This document shows, piece after piece, positions 61,059 through 64,000 of a DNA stretch of 64,000 bases (positions are counted from its first letter, which is position 1; every line of letters starts with the position of its first letter). This stretch comes from CAIKMD01 sp035552195 (GTDB taxonomy: Bacteria; Pseudomonadota; Alphaproteobacteria; ATCC43930; CGMCC-115725). The notes beneath the pieces are model-generated. The model had not been told where the DNA came from. It saw only the letters and a program-made list of their open reading frames with translations, and did no database searches. The DNA is taken from NCBI GenBank assembly GCA_035552195.1, contig DASZLU010000005.1, positions 1 through 64,000 of the forward strand, given 5' to 3'. A program made the translations under genes and the position numbers.

Positions 61059-61651
61059 CGGCCATCCTCGGTGATCCGCATATCGGTGTGATCGCCATTT
61101 GGCTCCGCCGTCTCGATCCGGTCGATCACGTCGTTGCTGCCGACAATCGCGATCGATAGAACCACCGCCTGCATGGCCGGATCGCGCGGCACGAGCACCA
61201 GTTGCCAGCCGCTCGCATCGCCTTGCAGATCGGTTTGATAAATCCGCTGCAGCGACGCGATGTCGCCGGTCAGGGTCGCGCGAATGCCTTCGATGAAAGC
61301 GCCGATCTGCGGGTAGCCTGAAAGGCTTAGCGTCTGCGTGTGGCCCTCGCGCTGGACGGTCAGCGTATCGCCGTCGATCACCATGTCCTCAGGGGTCGGC
61401 TCGCTGGTTTTCTTCTCCAGCCGGTTGGGCGCGGCGAAGATCAGGGTGCCTTTGGCGACGAGCGGCGCTTTAAGGAAATGCACAGAGCGGCGCTCGACGA
61501 ATTGCGCGCTGGCGCTTTTGACGCTCGCGAAATGCGCCATGAGATGCGCGAGATCGAAGGGCGCGACCGCTTGGGCGCTGGCCGCGGGAATGTGCGACGC
61601 AAAGGCGACGGCGAGGATCAGCAGCAAGGTGGCCGCGCGGCGCAAGCTCAT
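61055..61651 (-). CDS. LolA-like periplasmic outer-membrane lipid carrier
   Basis: A 198-aa exported protein with signal peptide LLLILAVAFASHIPAASAQ. The mature fold starts FDLAHLMAHFASVKSASAQF and has RSVHFLKAPLVAKGTLIFAA, typical of LolA/LolB-like carriers used in glycolipid and pigment clusters (ApeM role). The ATG at 61651 overlaps the upstream acyltransferase stop by 4 bp. Placed beside an MMPL exporter it should ferry the product across the periplasm. Confidence 0.85.
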   Translation of the reverse strand: MSLRRAATLLLILAVAFASHIPAASAQAVAPFDLAHLMAHFASVKSASAQFVERRSVHFLKAPLVAKGTLIFAAPNRLEKKTSEPTPEDMVIDGDTLTVQREGHTQTLSLSGYPQIGAFIEGIRATLTGDIASLQRIYQTDLQGDASGWQLVLVPRDPAMQAVVLSIAIVGSNDVIDRIETAEPNGDHTDMRITEDGR

Positions 61652-62550
61652 TGCCAGAACTCGTAGAAATTGAACCAATTATATGGCGCCAGCCGGCAAA
61701 AATGCTCCAGTCGCGCGACATACTGGCGAAGCGCGGCCTCGACCGCGGCGCTCCGCTCGGCGCGCTCGGTGGCGCGAAAATCCGCCAGCGGCTCGAAATA
61801 GACTTCGTAGCGATTGCCGCCGCGATAGAGGCCGATCATCAAGATGACGCGGCGTTTCAGCAGGCTGGCGAGGCGGAACGGGCCAAGCGGAAAACGCGCC
61901 GGCTTGCCGAGGAAATCGACGGTCAGATGCTCTTCCTCGCCGATCGACAACCCGCGATCGGCGAGGACGCCGATCGCATGGCCTTGATCCAGCCGCTGCT
62001 CCACCGCGAGCATCGAGTCGGGCTGCCCCAAAGCGATCACCTCGAGCGTCAGCGCGGGGTTGATCGCGGCGAGCGCCGAATTGATCTTGCGCGCGTTCTC
62101 CTCGTACATCAGCAGGCTGAGCTTCAGTCCCGGCTGCCGGTGGCCGAGCGCGCGCGGAATCTCGAAGCTGCCGATATGGGCGCCGAAGAGGAAGCAACCA
62201 TTGCCGTCGAGCATCGAGCGTGCGACGTCTTCGCCCTCCAGCGCGACGTCGAGCAATTCGAGCTGATCGTTCAGCAGATAAACGCGGTCGAGAATACAGG
62301 CGCCGAAGGTTTGGTAATGTCGCAACCGGTCGACGAAATGCGGCTTACGCCCGAGCGCGCGCTCGAGATAATTCTCGGAGGCGCGGCGCGAACTGCTCGA
62401 GAAGATCAGGAAATAAAGCGAGATGGGATAGAGGAGAAGCCGCGTCAGTGGCCGGCCGAGATGCAGCGCGATCCAGACGATCGACCGGATCGCGATGCGA
62501 GCGCCGCGCTCCTGGCGACGCGACCATCTCTCGGCCTCGGCGTCGCTCAT
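61648..62550 (-). CDS. LpxL/HtrB-type lysophospholipid acyltransferase
   Basis: A 300-aa membrane-associated acyltransferase resembling lipid A lauroyl transferases. SLYFLIFSSSSRRASENYLE is the usual N-terminal block, and the catalytic motif reads H125-x4-E130 (FGAHIGSFE), the Glu form of HX4D/E. GVLADRGLSIGEEEHLTVDF is a second block. The ATG at 62550 overlaps the upstream dehydratase stop by 4 bp. In pigment clusters it is thought to build the lipid anchor. Confidence 0.87.
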   Translation of the reverse strand: MSDAEAERWSRRQERGARIAIRSIVWIALHLGRPLTRLLLYPISLYFLIFSSSSRRASENYLERALGRKPHFVDRLRHYQTFGACILDRVYLLNDQLELLDVALEGEDVARSMLDGNGCFLFGAHIGSFEIPRALGHRQPGLKLSLLMYEENARKINSALAAINPALTLEVIALGQPDSMLAVEQRLDQGHAIGVLADRGLSIGEEEHLTVDFLGKPARFPLGPFRLASLLKRRVILMIGLYRGGNRYEVYFEPLADFRATERAERSAAVEAALRQYVARLEHFCRLAPYNWFNFYEFWQ

Positions 62551-62852
62551 TTTGCCGGGTCGCCGATGCGAAGGACTCCGCTCACGGCGATCTCGCCGGA
62601 CGCAGCAAGCAAGCACGAGAAACGCGTGTCGGAGGCTTTACTGTCCCACTCGATGCGTAGCGCATCGCCGGGCCGCACCGGGCGCAGGAATTTGGCGCTC
62701 TGGATCGAGATGCTCGGCGTAGCGGCGCCGCGCGAGATCGCCCGCACGATCGCATCCAGCAACAGCGCGCCGGGCAGGATCGGATTGCCGGGAAAATGAC
62801 CGGGGGCGGTCGGGTGGTCCGCGGCGAAGATAAGATCGGCGCTCTGCGGCAA
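62547..62852 (-). CDS. Small hot-dog dehydratase, ApeI-like
   Basis: A 101-aa FabZ-like protein. DHPTAPGHFPGNPILPGALL with His19 and Asp33 is the FabA/FabZ active-site loop, and AKFLRPVRPGDALRI the downstream block. ApeI-type dehydratases are small like this and pair with ApeP. The ATG at 62852 is 9 bp after the ligase stop and its end overlaps the acyltransferase start. Confidence 0.87.
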   Translation of the reverse strand: MPQSADLIFAADHPTAPGHFPGNPILPGALLLDAIVRAISRGAATPSISIQSAKFLRPVRPGDALRIEWDSKASDTRFSCLLAASGEIAVSGVLRIGDPAK

Positions 62853-62861
62853 AGCGGCCTC

Positions 62862-64000
62862 TTACGAAAACCGGCGCGGCGGCAGTTGCGCCGCGCGCAA
62901 CGCGGCTTCGCGCGTGAGCTTGCCCACGGCATTGCGCGGCAGCGCGTCGAGCAGGCGCAGCGGCCGCGGCAGAAAAACGGGATCGATCCGCGCGCGCAGC
63001 GCCGTCATGATTGCATCGGCCGTGAGGGTCGGCGCGACGACCAGCGCAATCAGCCGCGCGGTTCCGTCATGGTCATCGGGCATGACGAACACGCCATCGT
63101 CGACGCCGTCGATCGCGTTGAGATGATGATTGAGGTGCGCGAGCGAGGTGCGCTTGCCGCCGATATTGACGAGATCGGCATTGCGGCCATGCAGGCGGAA
63201 TTGCCGCTCGCCGGTCATTTCGATGACATCGCCGAGCGCGATCTCGCCGACGATGGTCGGGCCGGATGCGTAAGTCTCGCTGCCTTCCTGCCGCAGGGCG
63301 ATGCCGTCCATCGAGCGCCATTCATCGCGCTGAGCCGTGCGCCGCGTCGCCAATTGCCCAGCTTCAGAGCAGCCGTAAATCTCGACGAGCCGTGTCGCGA
63401 AAGCACGCTCGGCGCCGATGGCAAGATCGCGCGCCAGCGGCGCGGTCGCGCTGACGATGAGGTCGAGCGGCGGCAGCGCGACGCCATCGGCCAGCAGCGC
63501 GCGCAGATGTACCGGGCTCGTCACCAGGACACGCGGACGCGGCGCTGTTGCGATCGCGGCGGCGATATCGGCCGGATAGAACGGCCGTCCGTGATGCAGC
63601 GCCAAGCCGTGCTGCAACGGCAGCATCACCGTCGACTCAAAGCCATAGCTGTGTTGTTGCGGCACCGTGGCGATGACGGCCGCGCCGGTCAGATCGCCGA
63701 TCTCGAGCGCGCGTCCCGCGGCGATCGCGCTTTTGACGAGGGAGCCCCAGTCCTTGGCGTGCGGCACGGGACGGCCAGTCGACCCCGAGGTGAAGAGGAC
63801 GATCGCCGGCTGCTCGGCCGGAACAAGCGGCATCTCGATCGCATCGCTGTTTCCGCCCAACGTGCCGGGATAGGCGAGGCTTGGCATACCGGCATCCGGC
63901 GCCGCGCGATCGTGGAGAGCGACAGCATCCGGAAAATCTTCGCGCAGACCCGCGAGCACCGCGGCGTTGTCGCTGGGTGGCAGCAAGGTGATCTGGCGGC
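62862..64000 (-). CDS. AMP-dependent acyl/aryl-ACP ligase, ApeH-like (5' end outside window)
   Basis: At least 379 residues of an ANL-superfamily adenylating enzyme; the N-terminus lies beyond base 64000. The ATP loop LFTSGSTGRPVPHAKDW, then EIYGCSEAGQLA, the FRLHGRNADLVNIGGKR block and the catalytic Lys in LPRNAVGKLTREA are present. In aryl-polyene clusters this ligase loads the aromatic starter (4-hydroxybenzoate-like) on its acyl carrier protein. Only 9 bp separate it from the dehydratase gene. It is the first visible gene of the minus-strand operon. Confidence 0.88.
   Translation of the reverse strand, partial: RQITLLPPSDNAAVLAGLREDFPDAVALHDRAAPDAGMPSLAYPGTLGGNSDAIEMPLVPAEQPAIVLFTSGSTGRPVPHAKDWGSLVKSAIAAGRALEIGDLTGAAVIATVPQQHSYGFESTVMLPLQHGLALHHGRPFYPADIAAAIATAPRPRVLVTSPVHLRALLADGVALPPLDLIVSATAPLARDLAIGAERAFATRLVEIYGCSEAGQLATRRTAQRDEWRSMDGIALRQEGSETYASGPTIVGEIALGDVIEMTGERQFRLHGRNADLVNIGGKRTSLAHLNHHLNAIDGVDDGVFVMPDDHDGTARLIALVVAPTLTADAIMTALRARIDPVFLPRPLRLLDALPRNAVGKLTREAALRAAQLPPRRFS

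Noticed and set aside
50686..64000. Type I fatty-acid or polyunsaturated fatty-acid synthase locus
   Set aside because: All enzymes are discrete single-domain proteins, the CLF is the short Cys-less type, and exporter plus LolA-like genes match aryl-polyene systems.

Overview
This window is high-GC, densely packed DNA with short intergenic gaps, many 4-bp ATGA/GTGA start-stop overlaps and frequent GTG/TTG starts. Gene content (Rieske oxygenases with many solute-binding proteins, YgfZ, AcuI, Tat-type amidase, an mmgR/suhB-like small RNA candidate) points to an alphaproteobacterium, probably of the Hyphomicrobiales/Rhodospirillales type. The genus cannot be fixed from sequence reading alone. 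I saw no tRNA, rRNA, CRISPR array, transposase or integrase.

Left end (1-2440): housekeeping genes, namely the 3' end of pyruvate phosphate dikinase, a small periplasmic cytochrome c, a palindromic repeat and ygfZ.

Catabolic/uptake island (2520-19719, with related genes at 27183-30656): a MarR and a LysR regulator, four Rieske non-haem-iron oxygenase alpha subunits, two repeated 'Rieske - solute-binding protein - double permease' modules, five NMT1/SsuA-like solute-binding proteins, an alpha/beta hydrolase, an isochorismatase-fold protein that lacks the catalytic cysteine, a PPOX-fold protein and a TauD-type dioxygenase. No ABC ATPase and no Rieske reductase is encoded in the window. A 98-aa free-standing piece that looks like the C-terminal part of such a solute-binding protein is translationally coupled to marR, and a perfect 16-bp palindrome sits between the likely -35 and -10 of the first Rieske gene. 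A TGAT-N11-ATCA LysR box lies between lysR and the second Rieske gene.

Middle (19825-27123): DEAD-box helicase, then a tightly overlapping envelope-glycan operon (GT9 heptosyltransferase-like, two GT4-like enzymes, asparagine synthetase) and a clan AA aspartic protease. 30727-49750 is a mixed region: DUF4337 protein, phospholipase C-like enzyme, NADP oxidoreductase, ankyrin protein, TPR-glycosyltransferase fusion, pyrC, MBL-rhodanese fusion, Baeyer-Villiger monooxygenase, amine oxidase, thiolase plus acuI, Tat-exported amidase, a structured small RNA candidate, a DUF3500 / class II aldolase pair, and a stand-alone pstS with a Pho-box-like site and a strong terminator.

Right end (50686-64000): an aryl-polyene/xanthomonadin-type pigment cluster. 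Plus-strand genes encode a halogenase-like flavoprotein, an acyltransferase and a GT2. Convergent minus-strand genes encode an AMP ligase (cut by the window edge), two hot-dog dehydratases, a lipid-A-type acyltransferase, a LolA-like carrier, an MMPL exporter, an alpha/beta hydrolase, an unusual lipoprotein, ketosynthase, chain-length factor and ketoreductase, nearly all overlapping by 4 bp. Acyl carrier proteins and an aromatic-starter enzyme are not in the window and probably lie beyond position 64000.
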